In this document: positions 40,957 through 50,605 of the stretch, one piece after another
How the letters are laid out: every line of letters starts with the position of its first letter
How positions within the stretch are numbered: position 1 is the stretch's first letter
Origin: a virus
Reading direction: 5' to 3' (one strand)
Length of the DNA: 56,938 nucleotides
Virus record (IMG/VR): IMGVR_UViG_3300030107_001272
Span: 1 to 56,938 of that record
The notes under the pieces: generated by a model
Database searches by the model: none
Seen by the model: only the letters and a program-made list of their open reading frames with translations
What the model was told of the DNA's origin: nothing
Made by a program: the position numbers and the translations under genes

Positions 40957-41327
40957 TGGCTAGACAGTTAACTGAAAAACAACAACGCTTTCTTGATGTA
41001 TTATTTGAAGAAGCAGGTGGTAGTGTTGTAACTGCAAAGAAGCTTGCAGGATATTCTGAAGGAAGTAGTACAACAGATATTACTAGAGGTTTAAAGGAAG
41101 AAATACTAGAAGCTACACAAATGTATTTAGCACGTAATGCACCCCAAGCTGCTGTTGCTATTGCAAGTAGTTTATCTGATCCGACACAACTAGGTATAAG
41201 AGATAGACTCTCAGCAGCTAAAGAACTATTAGATCGTACAGGTTTAATTAAAACAGAGAAGGTGCAGGTTGAAACAAGTGGCGGTGTCGTACTGATGCCA
41301 CCTAAGAATAGTGAAGATAATGAATAG
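40956..41327 (+). CDS. Terminase small subunit-like
   Basis: 123 residues. LTEKQQRFLDVLFEEAGGSVVTAKKLAGYSEGSSTTDITRGLKEEILEAT is the helix-turn-helix start typical of TerS, which recognises the packaging site. AAKELLDRTGLIKTEKVQVETSGGVVLMPPK is the typical TerS ending. It is two genes before TerL. Confidence 0.75.
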   Translation: MARQLTEKQQRFLDVLFEEAGGSVVTAKKLAGYSEGSSTTDITRGLKEEILEATQMYLARNAPQAAVAIASSLSDPTQLGIRDRLSAAKELLDRTGLIKTEKVQVETSGGVVLMPPKNSEDNE

Positions 41328-41712
41328 ATCACTAGGGCGTTGGAAGTTACCACAGCCTACCGATATTAAAGAAGACAATGAGTGGCAACCAATACCCCGA
41401 ATAGCCAGAACTATACCCTTTGGGTATGTACAGGATGATAAAGATTCTGAATTATTAATACCTGTACCTGAACAATTAGATAAGTTAGAAATGGCTAGGA
41501 AGTATGTAGACCAGTATTCATATCGTGAAGTAGCAAACTGGTTGAGTACACAGACAGATAGATACATTTCTCATGTAGGATTAAGAAAAAGATTACAACA
41601 TGAACGACAGCGTAAGAACAAAGCTAGAAGCCTACGCAAGTGGGCAGAGTATGCAGAAGAGGCAATCGCCAAAGCGAAGAAACTCGAAACGCAAAGAACA
41701 GGTGCAACCTAA
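41320..41712 (+). CDS. HTH protein between TerS and TerL
   Basis: 130 residues from the ATG at 41320 (a GTG at 41311 is less likely). WKLPQPTDIKEDNEW, GYVQDDKDSELLIPVPEQLDKLEMARKYVDQYSYREVANWLSTQTDRYISHVGLRKRL. The last part looks like a resolvase-type helix-turn-helix. Likely assists DNA recognition in packaging. Its end overlaps TerL by 113 bp. Confidence 0.6.
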   Translation: MNRSLGRWKLPQPTDIKEDNEWQPIPRIARTIPFGYVQDDKDSELLIPVPEQLDKLEMARKYVDQYSYREVANWLSTQTDRYISHVGLRKRLQHERQRKNKARSLRKWAEYAEEAIAKAKKLETQRTGAT

Positions 41713-43159
41713 AAAACAAGTAACCCCTGTTATACAAAGGGAAAGACTTGAAACTGAAGAAAATCATAATGTGATATTTAAACCTAATGCAGGGCCACAA
41801 ACAGATTTTCTAGCATCAAGCGAAAGAGAAGTTCTTTATGGCGGCTCGGCAGGTGGCGGCAAGAGTTACGCAATGTTAGCTGATCCATTAAGATACTTAC
41901 AACATAGATCTTTTAGTGGATTACTTTTGAGACATACAACAGAAGAATTACGAGAGCTTGTGTGGAAATCACAAGAACTATACCCTAAAGTTATACCAAA
42001 CATAAAATGGTCAGAGAGAAAAATGCAATGGGTTACACCGTCAGGTGGTAGATTGTGGTTCTCTTATTTAGATAGAGAGGAAGACGTATTACGTTATCAA
42101 GGTTTAGCATTTACATGGATAGGATTTGATGAACTTACTCAGTGGCCTACTCCTTTTGCATGGAACTACTTACGTTCTCGTTTACGTACTGCTAGTTCTG
42201 ATCTTCCAATTTATATGAGAGCAACAACAAACCCAGGAGGTAGAGGACATCATTGGGTTAAAAAGATGTTTATAGACCCTGCACCTGCAGGTAAACCCTT
42301 TGAAGCTACAGATATTGAATCAAATGAAACGCTTAGATATCCAAAAGGACATTCAAAAGAAGGGCAAGCTTTATTTAAACGAAGGTTTATTCCTGCGAGA
42401 TTATCTGATAATCCTTATCTTGCAGAACAAGGTGATTATGAGTCTATGCTCTTGTCCTTGCCTGAACAACAAAGAAGACAACTCCTTGATGGAGATTGGG
42501 ATATTAAGGAAGGTGCAGCATTTACAGAGTTTGACCGCAACATTCATGTCATTGAGCCTTTCGATATACCTCATAATTGGACACGGTTTAGGTCATGTGA
42601 CTACGGATACGGAAGTAAATCAGCAGTTGTATGGTTTGCTGTTTCTCCTGACGAGCAACTTATTGTATATAGGGAATTGTATGTTTCTAAAGTACTAGCT
42701 ACAGATTTAGCAGATATGGTACTGGAGGCAGAACAAGATGACGGAACTATGCGTTACGGTGTGCTTGATTCTTCTCTTTGGCATAAGCGTGGCGATACTG
42801 GCCCATCGCTCGCAGAACAGATGATCCAAAGAGGTTGTAGATGGCGGCCATCCGATAGAAGTAAGGGAAGTAGAGTGGCAGGTAAGAACGAAATACATAG
42901 ACGATTACAGGTAGATGATTTTACAGAAGAACCTAGATTAGTATTCTTTAATAACTGTACTAACATTGTATCTCAACTTCCCTCAATACCTTTAGATAAA
43001 AAGAATCCTGAAGATATAGACACATTATCAGAAGACCACTTGTATGATGCTTTAAGATATGGTATAATGTCAAGACCTAGGTTTAGTATATTTGATTATA
43101 ATCCTACTTCTGGGCCTCAAAATAAAATGCCAGTAGCAGATACAACATTTGGTTATTAG
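41600..43159 (+). CDS. terL: Terminase large subunit
   Basis: 519 residues. ATPase: Walker A G-G-S-A-G-G-G-K-S (81-89), Walker B FTWIGFDEL (171-179), coupling motif ATTNPGG. Nuclease acids: SCDYGYGS (about 332), YGVLDSS (about 388) and EDHLYDALRYG (about 490). The start overlaps the previous gene by 113 bp. ATG at 41651 is an alternative, since residues 1-55 are low-complexity. Pumps DNA into the procapsid and cuts it. Confidence 0.92.
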   Translation: MNDSVRTKLEAYASGQSMQKRQSPKRRNSKRKEQVQPKKQVTPVIQRERLETEENHNVIFKPNAGPQTDFLASSEREVLYGGSAGGGKSYAMLADPLRYLQHRSFSGLLLRHTTEELRELVWKSQELYPKVIPNIKWSERKMQWVTPSGGRLWFSYLDREEDVLRYQGLAFTWIGFDELTQWPTPFAWNYLRSRLRTASSDLPIYMRATTNPGGRGHHWVKKMFIDPAPAGKPFEATDIESNETLRYPKGHSKEGQALFKRRFIPARLSDNPYLAEQGDYESMLLSLPEQQRRQLLDGDWDIKEGAAFTEFDRNIHVIEPFDIPHNWTRFRSCDYGYGSKSAVVWFAVSPDEQLIVYRELYVSKVLATDLADMVLEAEQDDGTMRYGVLDSSLWHKRGDTGPSLAEQMIQRGCRWRPSDRSKGSRVAGKNEIHRRLQVDDFTEEPRLVFFNNCTNIVSQLPSIPLDKKNPEDIDTLSEDHLYDALRYGIMSRPRFSIFDYNPTSGPQNKMPVADTTFGY

Positions 43160-43172
43160 TTAAGGAAATAAT

Positions 43173-45305
43173 ATGGCTGATGAAAAAGACAATATAATGA
43201 TAGATGATGAAGCTATTGCTATTGGCGATTCACCTAACGAAGATAGAAATATACAGAATATTATTTCTTTTGTTTTAGAAAAATATAAAAAAGCAGAAGA
43301 CTATAGACAAACTGATGAACAACGATGGCTTAAAGCATATAGAAACTATAGGGGTCTATACGGATCGGATGTTCAATTTACTGAAGCAGAAAAGTCGAGA
43401 GTCTTTATTAAAGTAACAAAAACAAAAACATTAGCGGCGTATGGACAAATTGTTGAAGTACTGTTCGCTAATAACAAATTTCCATTATCTATTGATCCTA
43501 CGGTACTTCCCGAAGGAGTTGTAGGTGATGTACATTTTGATGCAAAAAAACCTGAACAGTTAAAAAATAATGACGAGATGGAAAGCCCTTATGGTTTTGC
43601 AGGAGATGGCAAAGATATACCTAAAGGTGCAACACAAGATAGTTTAATGGAAATGCTTGGCCCATTAAAAGATGATCTTAAAGGAATAGAAAGTCTAGAA
43701 GAAGGTGCAGGAAAATCTCCTAGTGCTGCTACGTTTAGTCCTGCTATGGTAGCGGCTAAACAGATGCAAAAAAAGATACACGATCAACTTGAAGAGTCAG
43801 GAGCAACTAAGCATCTAAGAAGTACCGCATTTGAAATGGCTCTATTTGGTACAGGGATAATGAAAGGCCCATTTGCTATAGATAAAGAATATCCTAATTG
43901 GGATGAAAGTGGTGATTATAGCCCTAAGTTTAAAACAATGCCACAACTATCGCACGTATCGGTTTGGAACTTTTATCCTGATCCAGATGCTAATAACATG
44001 GATGAAGCTCAATACGTTATTGAAAGACATAAAATGTCACGTAGCCAAGTGCGTTCATTAAAAAAGCGACCACACTTTAGGGCTTCAGCTATTGATAGTT
44101 GTATAGAAATGGGAGAAAATTACGATAGAGAATATTGGGAAAGCGATTTAGCCGACTATTCTTTAGAGCATAATATAGATAGATTTGAAGTGCTAGAGTA
44201 TTGGGGTACAGTTGATACTGATCTTATTAAAGAACAGGGCATTACTGTACCTAAAGAATTAGAAGCGTTTGATGAGTTGCAAGCTAATGTTTGGATATGT
44301 AATGAAAAGGTATTAAGGTTTGTATTAAATCCATTTAAACCTGTACGTGTTCCCTATATGGCTGCACCGTATGAATTAAATCCTTATAGTTTCTTTGGAA
44401 TAGGCATAGCAGAAAATATGGATGATACGCAAACTCTTATGAATGGTTTTATGCGTATGGCTGTAGACAATGCTGTACTATCAGGTAATTTATTAATTGA
44501 GATTGACGAGACTAATTTAGTTCCCGGTCAAGATTTAAGTGTATATCCTGGTAAAGTTTTTAGAAGACAAGGTGGCGCACCTGGTCAGGCTATCTTTGGA
44601 ACAAAATTTCCTAATGTATCAAACGAAAACCTACAGCTATTTGACAAGGCTAGAGTATTAGCAGATGAATCTACAGGTTTTCCTTCTTTTGCACATGGAC
44701 AGACAGGTGTATCGGGCGTAGGTAGAACAGCCAGTGGTATCTCTATGCTTATGAATGCAGCTACTGGTAGTATTAAAACGGTTATAAAGAATATAGATGA
44801 CTACATGCTCAAACCAATAGGCGAAGGTTTTTTTCAATTTAATATGCAGTTTGACTTTGATCCTGAAATAAGAGGGGATTTAGAAGTGAATGCAAGAGGA
44901 ACAGAAAGTCTTATGGCTAACGAGGTGCGTAGTCAAAGACTAATGCAGTTCTTACAAGTTGCTTCTAACCCTGCACTTGCTCCCTTTGCTAAGATGGATT
45001 ATATTATCCGTGAGATTGCAAAGGCTATGGATCTTGATCCTGATAAGGTAGCTAATGATATGAGAGAAGCTGCCATACAAGCAGAACTTATGAAAGCTTT
45101 CCAACAACAACAACCCCCACAACAAGGCGCACCTGCAGGTGCAGATGCTATGGATACCTCTGGAGCAGGGGGTGGAAATATAGGTGTAGGACAAGCTCCT
45201 ACGCCAAATGAACAAGGATTTACAGGAAATGCACAACAAGGAGCAGCTACTCAATCGCCTCAAGGTGGTGGTCAACAATCCCCAACAGTGGGAAGTGTTC
45301 AATAA
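43173..45305 (+). CDS. Portal protein
   Basis: 710 residues, as usual for P22/SU10-type portals. Features: KAEDYRQTDEQRWLKAYRNYRGLY, FIKVTKTKTLAAYGQIVEVLF, WNFYPDPDANNMDEAQYVIERHKMS, GIAENMDDTQTLMNGFMRMAVDNAVLSGN and a Gln/Pro/Gly-rich tail. Directly after TerL. Forms the dodecameric DNA channel. Confidence 0.9.
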   Translation: MADEKDNIMIDDEAIAIGDSPNEDRNIQNIISFVLEKYKKAEDYRQTDEQRWLKAYRNYRGLYGSDVQFTEAEKSRVFIKVTKTKTLAAYGQIVEVLFANNKFPLSIDPTVLPEGVVGDVHFDAKKPEQLKNNDEMESPYGFAGDGKDIPKGATQDSLMEMLGPLKDDLKGIESLEEGAGKSPSAATFSPAMVAAKQMQKKIHDQLEESGATKHLRSTAFEMALFGTGIMKGPFAIDKEYPNWDESGDYSPKFKTMPQLSHVSVWNFYPDPDANNMDEAQYVIERHKMSRSQVRSLKKRPHFRASAIDSCIEMGENYDREYWESDLADYSLEHNIDRFEVLEYWGTVDTDLIKEQGITVPKELEAFDELQANVWICNEKVLRFVLNPFKPVRVPYMAAPYELNPYSFFGIGIAENMDDTQTLMNGFMRMAVDNAVLSGNLLIEIDETNLVPGQDLSVYPGKVFRRQGGAPGQAIFGTKFPNVSNENLQLFDKARVLADESTGFPSFAHGQTGVSGVGRTASGISMLMNAATGSIKTVIKNIDDYMLKPIGEGFFQFNMQFDFDPEIRGDLEVNARGTESLMANEVRSQRLMQFLQVASNPALAPFAKMDYIIREIAKAMDLDPDKVANDMREAAIQAELMKAFQQQQPPQQGAPAGADAMDTSGAGGGNIGVGQAPTPNEQGFTGNAQQGAATQSPQGGGQQSPTVGSVQ

Positions 45306-45453
45306 TTACTTAGACTATTTAATTAAACAACAAATTTCTATATTAGAAAGAGAAGAAAAGACTACTTTAATTTATCAAGCGCAAGGTGCAATAGCACAAT
45401 TACGCAGACTTAAACTGTTAAGAGATGAAGTAAATGCAAAAAAACTCGCATAG
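45208..45453 (+). CDS. Small helical protein overlapping the portal end
   Basis: 81 residues, starting 98 bp inside the portal gene in another frame. WEVFNNYLDYLIKQQISILEREEKTTLIYQAQGAIAQLRRLKLLRDEV is an ordinary helical sequence of a kind often found between portal and scaffold genes. The first about 27 residues may be overlap only, if a GTG at 45295 is used. Confidence 0.6.
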   Translation: MNKDLQEMHNKEQLLNRLKVVVNNPQQWEVFNNYLDYLIKQQISILEREEKTTLIYQAQGAIAQLRRLKLLRDEVNAKKLA

Positions 45454-47797
45454 TGGTATTACATTAAAGAATTACATTAAAGCCCACAAAGGTACGCTTA
45501 TTAACGGTGAGATAGTTTATCCAGATAAAAAAGATAGTGAGTCACCAGAGTCAGTTAAACCCCAAATTGGAATAGCTAATCCGTATTCCTTAGTTGAACC
45601 AAAGCAACAAGTTAAATTAGATGATGGTGGAGCAAAGCCAATTGATAGACCTCTTATAGATGATGGTGGGGCAAAACCACAAGCACCAATTGAGACACCG
45701 TTTATAAAAATTCCAGATATGGGGATGGAGGGTATGACTGCAGTTAGAGGATCTGACTATGATCTTAAGAGGCATCTCAGGCATCCTGCATCAAGGATAG
45801 ATAGATCTGTTGTAGAACCTGCACCTATTGCAGAACCCAGACCTAGTAGGATATATACTCCTTTTAATAAAAAGTTGCAAGAGTATATTGCTCCAAAACA
45901 AAAATTGCACCAAGAAAATATGAAGGGCATTAAGGATCAGTTAGATGCAGGTATGATTAATGAAGCCCAAGCACAACAAATGTGGAAAGCTAGAAATAAA
46001 ACTTTTCAAGAAGAATTAAATAAAGATCCCGAATATGTAAAACTTAGAGATTCATTTAAAAAAAATATGCCAAAACCAAAGGCAGTACCTATTAAAACTA
46101 AAGAGACTACATCAATAAAAGATTATATAAAGTTATTTAATGACAATATGAAAAAACGTAAAAATATGAGTTATTTTAACAAGGGTGGAACAACAATGGA
46201 AAAACAAATGGAATTATTTGACGATGGTGGACTTAAAGATGAAGGTGGTATGACAGATAAAAAATCTGGCAATAAAGTACCTTCTGGTTCAACTCGTAAG
46301 GAAGTAAGAGATGATATTCCTGCTATGGTTAGTGAAGGTGAATTTATTTTTCCTGCAGATGTAACACGTTATATTGGCTTAGATAGACTCATGGAGTTAA
46401 GACAAGACGCTAAGATGGGTTTACAAAAAATGGAAATGATGGGGCAGATGGGTAACTCTGATGAAGCAGTGCTTCCTGATGACATGCCTTTTGATATGGA
46501 TGATATTATTGTAATTGACGATATGGCTATGGGTGGTTCTGTTAATGACGATGATGACGTTATGAATATGGATTTAAAAATGGCTATTGGTGGAAATATT
46601 GGTGGCGATACAGACGTAATGAATACCGATATGAGTATGCAAATGGCTGAAGGTGGAGATACTAAGTACGCAAGTAAAAAAGTAAAGTACATTAATGATA
46701 AAGGTGAGATTAAATATATCATGCACGATTGGATGGATCGGCCTATGACAGCTATTCCTGCAGGATATACAGTTGCGCCAGATCAGTCGGAAGAAACAGA
46801 ACCAACACCTACTCCGACACCTACACCGCAAACTCCTGCACCAGATGACGATGATGATAAATTAGATCCTATGAAAATGCAAGAAGATGCAGAGAGATCT
46901 GCAGGAGTAACAGCTAAACGACTAGGAATGTCAACAGAAGACTACCTAAAGTTACCTATGAAAACACGTTTTGCTTTATTAGGACAAGAACTAAATGTCA
47001 TGCGTGGTAATGACTTAGATATAAATGTTAGAGATCAAATTATACAAAGTGGTGGTCAAGGTGGTGATACAGGCTTTGGTTTAATTGGAGGTCTACTAGG
47101 TGGCATTGGTAATTTCTTTGATAAAGATGGTGATGGCTCTATGTTTACTGCAACAAGTGCAGACGGTACAGTAACAAACTGGTTTGGACAACCTATAGGA
47201 CAGTTAGATAAAAAACAGCTTGCTGCATTAGGTACATTTAACAGTGAAACTGGTAGATGGTCAGGTGGACAACAGCGAACTAATATTAGTAATGTTAATA
47301 GACAAAGTAATACGGGAACTAGATCAGGCAGTGGTAGTAGTAGTAGTCGCAAGTCAACTATTTCAAATATAGATGAAAAGAAACAAGGCTTTCAAGCTAG
47401 AAAACACGGTTCGTATAGAGGAGTAACTAAATCTAATCCTTATGGTAGTAAGGCATCACAATTTAAAAGAGGTGAAGATAAAGAGTATAGACCAGGACAG
47501 ATATTTGAAACATCAAAACAAAAACAAGATAGAGAAGATAAAATAAGAGATTTTGGTCAAACTTCAAATAGAGGAACTTCATCTGGAAAGTCAAGAGCTA
47601 AAGCTAAAGCATTAGCAACGTCAAAAAATGTATCAGTGGATACTGCTAGAGGTTTATCAGGTGCAGGTATGGAAGCTGCAGATGCATCTAGAGATAAGAG
47701 TAGTGGGCCTTTTAGTAAAGGATCTCTAGTTACTAAAAGAAAAACAACAAAGAAACCAACAACACAGAGGAAGACTTTAATAAAAAGGAAATCCTAA
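45434..47797 (+). CDS. Large virion-associated protein with acidic and Gly repeats
   Basis: 787 residues. A central conserved block (VRDDIPAMVSEGEFIFPADVTRYIGLDRLMELRQDAKMGLQKMEMMG, about 290-340) is common in marine podoviruses as I recall. Acidic stretches (MDDIIVIDDMAMGGSVNDDDD), an EF-hand-like loop FFDKDGDGSMF (about 560) and a Ser/Arg/Lys-rich tail follow. No known fold for the rest. Lies between portal and scaffold genes, so it is probably a virion protein. Confidence 0.65.
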   Translation: MQKNSHSGITLKNYIKAHKGTLINGEIVYPDKKDSESPESVKPQIGIANPYSLVEPKQQVKLDDGGAKPIDRPLIDDGGAKPQAPIETPFIKIPDMGMEGMTAVRGSDYDLKRHLRHPASRIDRSVVEPAPIAEPRPSRIYTPFNKKLQEYIAPKQKLHQENMKGIKDQLDAGMINEAQAQQMWKARNKTFQEELNKDPEYVKLRDSFKKNMPKPKAVPIKTKETTSIKDYIKLFNDNMKKRKNMSYFNKGGTTMEKQMELFDDGGLKDEGGMTDKKSGNKVPSGSTRKEVRDDIPAMVSEGEFIFPADVTRYIGLDRLMELRQDAKMGLQKMEMMGQMGNSDEAVLPDDMPFDMDDIIVIDDMAMGGSVNDDDDVMNMDLKMAIGGNIGGDTDVMNTDMSMQMAEGGDTKYASKKVKYINDKGEIKYIMHDWMDRPMTAIPAGYTVAPDQSEETEPTPTPTPTPQTPAPDDDDDKLDPMKMQEDAERSAGVTAKRLGMSTEDYLKLPMKTRFALLGQELNVMRGNDLDINVRDQIIQSGGQGGDTGFGLIGGLLGGIGNFFDKDGDGSMFTATSADGTVTNWFGQPIGQLDKKQLAALGTFNSETGRWSGGQQRTNISNVNRQSNTGTRSGSGSSSSRKSTISNIDEKKQGFQARKHGSYRGVTKSNPYGSKASQFKRGEDKEYRPGQIFETSKQKQDREDKIRDFGQTSNRGTSSGKSRAKAKALATSKNVSVDTARGLSGAGMEAADASRDKSSGPFSKGSLVTKRKTTKKPTTQRKTLIKRKS

Positions 47798-47836
47798 TTA
47801 GCTACCCAACTTAGTTGGCCCTTAAAGGAGAAAATT

Positions 47837-48697
47837 ATGGAACAAACAACTGCAATAGAAGAAGTACAACCTGAAACTAAGAAGATGATCATAAATAGAC
47901 CATCTGCAAATCGAGAAAGAATTAAACAAGATGAAGCTGAACTTGCCGCATTACTAGAAAAAGATAAAGTTGTAGAAGAGGCTACAGAAGAAACAGATGA
48001 AAACTTATCTAAAGAAGAAAAGACTTTTAAGAAACGGTATGGTGATTTGCGTAGACATATGCAAACAAAAGATAAAGAGTTTCAAGATCAGATAAATCAA
48101 CTTAGATCTCAACTGGAAGAAAGCACTAAGCAAGAAATTAAATTACCAAAGTCGGAAGAAGATATAGAAGAATGGGCTAAGAAGTATCCAGATGTTGCAG
48201 GAATAGTAGAAACTATTGCAATTAAAAAAGCAAAAGAACAAGCTAATTCTATAGAGGAACGTGTAAAAGAACTTTCCGAAATGCAAAAGGATGTTACACG
48301 TGAAAAGGCTGAAACAGAATTATTACAGTTTCATCCTGACTTTAACGAAATTAAAGAGACAGATGAGTTCCATGAGTGGGCAGATGAGCAACCTAAGTGG
48401 GTACAAGATGCTCTTTATGAAAATGAAAATGACGCTAGATCTGCAGCAAGAGCTATTGATTTATATAAGTCAGATAAAGGAATAGGTAAAAAAAGAGTAG
48501 CTAAAAATGATGCTGCTAAATCTATTAGTACAAAAGGAAGTAGAACTTCTCCTGAAACTAATGAAGCTAATTCCTTTTTAAAAGAATCAGAAGTAAACAG
48601 AATGTCAACAAAAGAATACGAAAAAAATGCTGACATAATAATGGAAGCTATCCGTAGTGGCAAGTTTATTTATGATATAAGTGGCACGGCTAGATAA
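47837..48697 (+). CDS. Scaffold protein
   Basis: 286 residues, highly charged and helical (ETDENLSKEEKTFKKRYGDLRRHMQTKDKEFQDQINQLRSQLEES; SIEERVKELSEMQKDVTREKAETELLQFHPDFNEIKETDEFHEW). Ends in a basic region. Composition and position just before the capsid gene are those of scaffolds that guide capsid assembly. AAAGGAG precedes the ATG. A weak hairpin (CCAAC-TTA-GTTGG, 47806-47818) lies in front. Confidence 0.8.
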   Translation: MEQTTAIEEVQPETKKMIINRPSANRERIKQDEAELAALLEKDKVVEEATEETDENLSKEEKTFKKRYGDLRRHMQTKDKEFQDQINQLRSQLEESTKQEIKLPKSEEDIEEWAKKYPDVAGIVETIAIKKAKEQANSIEERVKELSEMQKDVTREKAETELLQFHPDFNEIKETDEFHEWADEQPKWVQDALYENENDARSAARAIDLYKSDKGIGKKRVAKNDAAKSISTKGSRTSPETNEANSFLKESEVNRMSTKEYEKNADIIMEAIRSGKFIYDISGTAR

Positions 48698-48703
48698 AAA
48701 GTC

Positions 48704-48731
48704 TTGACATTTAAGTATTTATAACTATAAC
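48704..48731 (+). promoter_or_regulatory. Promoter of the major capsid gene
   Basis: TTGACA (48704-48709), 16-bp spacer, TATAAC (48726-48731). The -10 box is part of TATAACTATAACTATAAG. The 241-bp gap to the capsid gene is an AT-rich leader with a GTAGC...GCTAC hairpin near 48751-48768. No gene seen in it. Confidence 0.7.
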
Positions 48732-48938
48732 TATAAGTACAATAGTATTATGTAGCTCCAATAGGCTACCTACATAGTACAACCATAGCAAACATCAAGT
48801 GTTAATGCTAGACTAACCTAATATCTTTAAGCCCAAATATATATGTAGGCATACATACATATCTTGCACCTTAATAGAATTAGCCTCTAATACTACAATT
48901 GAATTTGCATCTGTAGAAAAGCTATAAGGAGAAATCAA

Positions 48939-50012
48939 ATGGCGTTTTCAACTGCAACAGGTTATGGCAATTTACCTAATGGTAATTTTAGTCCTATAAT
49001 CTACTCCAAGCAGGTACAGCTTGCATTTCGTAAGTCTACTGTTGTTGGAGAAATAACTAACTCAGATTACTTTGGTGAAATTTCAAATCAAGGTGATACT
49101 GTTAAGATCATTAAAGAGCCAGAGGTATCCGTAAGTTCTTACTCAAGGGGTACTACAGTTACGGCTCAAGACCTAGATGATGAAGAGTTTTCTCTTACTG
49201 TTGATAAAGCAAACTATTATGCTTTTAAGATGGATGACATAGAAGAAGCTCACAGTCATGTAAACTTTATGGAGCTTGCAACGAGTAGAGCTGCTTATAG
49301 ATTAGCTGATAACTATGATCAAGAAGTTCTTGCATATTTATCTGGTTACTCTCAAGCAAATGCCCATGAAGTCGGTAGTGCAGTAAATACATCAGTTAAT
49401 GGTGTAAGAGCCGTTTCTACTGCAGGAACAGACGAACTTCTTACTTCAATGAAATTGATTAAGAGTTCATTTGCTAGTATTACAACAACTTCTGCAGGAG
49501 ATCACTCTATCCCTGTAGTTAACTTAACAGGTGGAGCTACTTCTGTAGGTACTACGGCTGTTACACCAATGGTTGTTGTTAATCGTATGGCAAGACTGTT
49601 AAATCAACAGCAGGTAGATACACAAGACAGATGGATTGTTATTGACCCTGTGTTCCTAGAGCTACTTGGTGACGAGAACTCTAAGTTGATGAATGCAGAC
49701 TTTGGTGGCGCAGGAAAACTGCAAAATGGACTAGTACTTAATAACCTAGCAGGTTTTAAAGTATATGTCTCAAGCAACTTGCCGTCTGTAGGAACTGGTT
49801 CAGGTACTTCAGGCACTGCTAACCAAAACGCAAACTATGGTGTTCTTGTTGCAGGACATGGTTCAGCTATCGCTACTGCTGAACAACTAAGTAAGACCGA
49901 GACATACCGTGACCCTGACAGCTTTGCTGACATTGTTCGTGGCATGCATTTGTATGGCAGAAAAATACTTCGTCCTGAAGCTATTGTTACTGCTAAGTAC
50001 AACGCAGGTTAA
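48939..50012 (+). CDS. Major capsid protein
   Basis: 357 residues. NFSPIIYSKQVQLAFRKSTVVGEITNSDYFGEISNQGDTVKIIKEPEVSVSSYSRGTTV, KANYYAFKMDDIEEAHSHVNFMELATSRAAYRLADNYDQEVL, VVVNRMARLLNQQQVDTQDRWIVIDPVFLELL and MHLYGRKILRPEAIVTAKY are typical of the podoviral HK97-fold capsid proteins of this type. A strong ribosome site (AAGGAGAAATCAA) and a private promoter suit high expression. Follows the scaffold. Confidence 0.9.
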   Translation: MAFSTATGYGNLPNGNFSPIIYSKQVQLAFRKSTVVGEITNSDYFGEISNQGDTVKIIKEPEVSVSSYSRGTTVTAQDLDDEEFSLTVDKANYYAFKMDDIEEAHSHVNFMELATSRAAYRLADNYDQEVLAYLSGYSQANAHEVGSAVNTSVNGVRAVSTAGTDELLTSMKLIKSSFASITTTSAGDHSIPVVNLTGGATSVGTTAVTPMVVVNRMARLLNQQQVDTQDRWIVIDPVFLELLGDENSKLMNADFGGAGKLQNGLVLNNLAGFKVYVSSNLPSVGTGSGTSGTANQNANYGVLVAGHGSAIATAEQLSKTETYRDPDSFADIVRGMHLYGRKILRPEAIVTAKYNAG

Positions 50013-50026
50013 AGGGAGACTAGAAA

Positions 50027-50554
50027 ATGGCTACAATTACTTCTTTAAAAGTTGATGCTAGGGGTTCTGGTAACAGAGGAAGAATGCCTTACTTTGTTCA
50101 AACTACTCTAGACTTCTCCCATGCTGATATTGACGCTCTTAGTGCAGGTGATATTGTTGAAGCAATTACTGTTCCTGCTAATACTATGATAGTAACAGCA
50201 GGGGCTGAAATGATTACAACAGTACAATCGGGTGCTGATGGCAATACTGTAAACTTAGGTATTACAGGTACAGACGTAGACGCTTATGTGGCTGCAATTG
50301 ACATAGATGATGATGCAAGTAATTTATCTTCTGGTGTTGGTTACTTAACCGCTGCGGCAACTGCGGCTAATCCTATTATTTTAGGATCGGCTGATACCAT
50401 TGATCTTGAGTTACAGGCCACTTCTACTGCCCCAACTGAAGGAAAGATTCGTATCTTTGCTGTTCTATTGGATGTAGATGGAATGGGTATTGAATCAACA
50501 GGTGGAGTTGCGGCACTAGCTGCTGCTGAAGCAGACAGAGATCTGTTAGCTTAA
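50027..50554 (+). CDS. Capsid-associated (decoration?) protein
   Basis: 175 residues, Ala/Thr/Asp-rich beta sequence (MPYFVQTTLDFSHADIDALSAGDIVEAITVPANTMIVTAGAEMITTV ... GKIRIFAVLLDVDG). GGGAG before the ATG. It is the second gene after the capsid promoter and ahead of a terminator, so it is probably made in high amounts. Decoration of the capsid is the likely role. Confidence 0.65.
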   Translation: MATITSLKVDARGSGNRGRMPYFVQTTLDFSHADIDALSAGDIVEAITVPANTMIVTAGAEMITTVQSGADGNTVNLGITGTDVDAYVAAIDIDDDASNLSSGVGYLTAAATAANPIILGSADTIDLELQATSTAPTEGKIRIFAVLLDVDGMGIESTGGVAALAAAEADRDLLA

Positions 50555-50569
50555 CTTGACTATACTGTT

Positions 50570-50595
50570 AAGGGGGCAGGGAGACTTGCCCTCTT
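50570..50595 (+). terminator. Intrinsic terminator after the capsid genes
   Basis: AAGGGGGCAGG-GAGA-CTTGCCCTCTT: an 11-bp stem (two G-U pairs) with a 4-nt loop, followed by AATTTAT. The T-run is short, so it probably terminates in part and reduces transcription of downstream genes. Confidence 0.7.
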
Positions 50596-50605
50596 AATTT
50601 ATCTA

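Noticed and set aside
47806-47818. Hairpin CCAAC-TTA-GTTGG before the scaffold gene as terminator
   Set aside because: The stem is only 5 bp, and it is not followed by a T-run.
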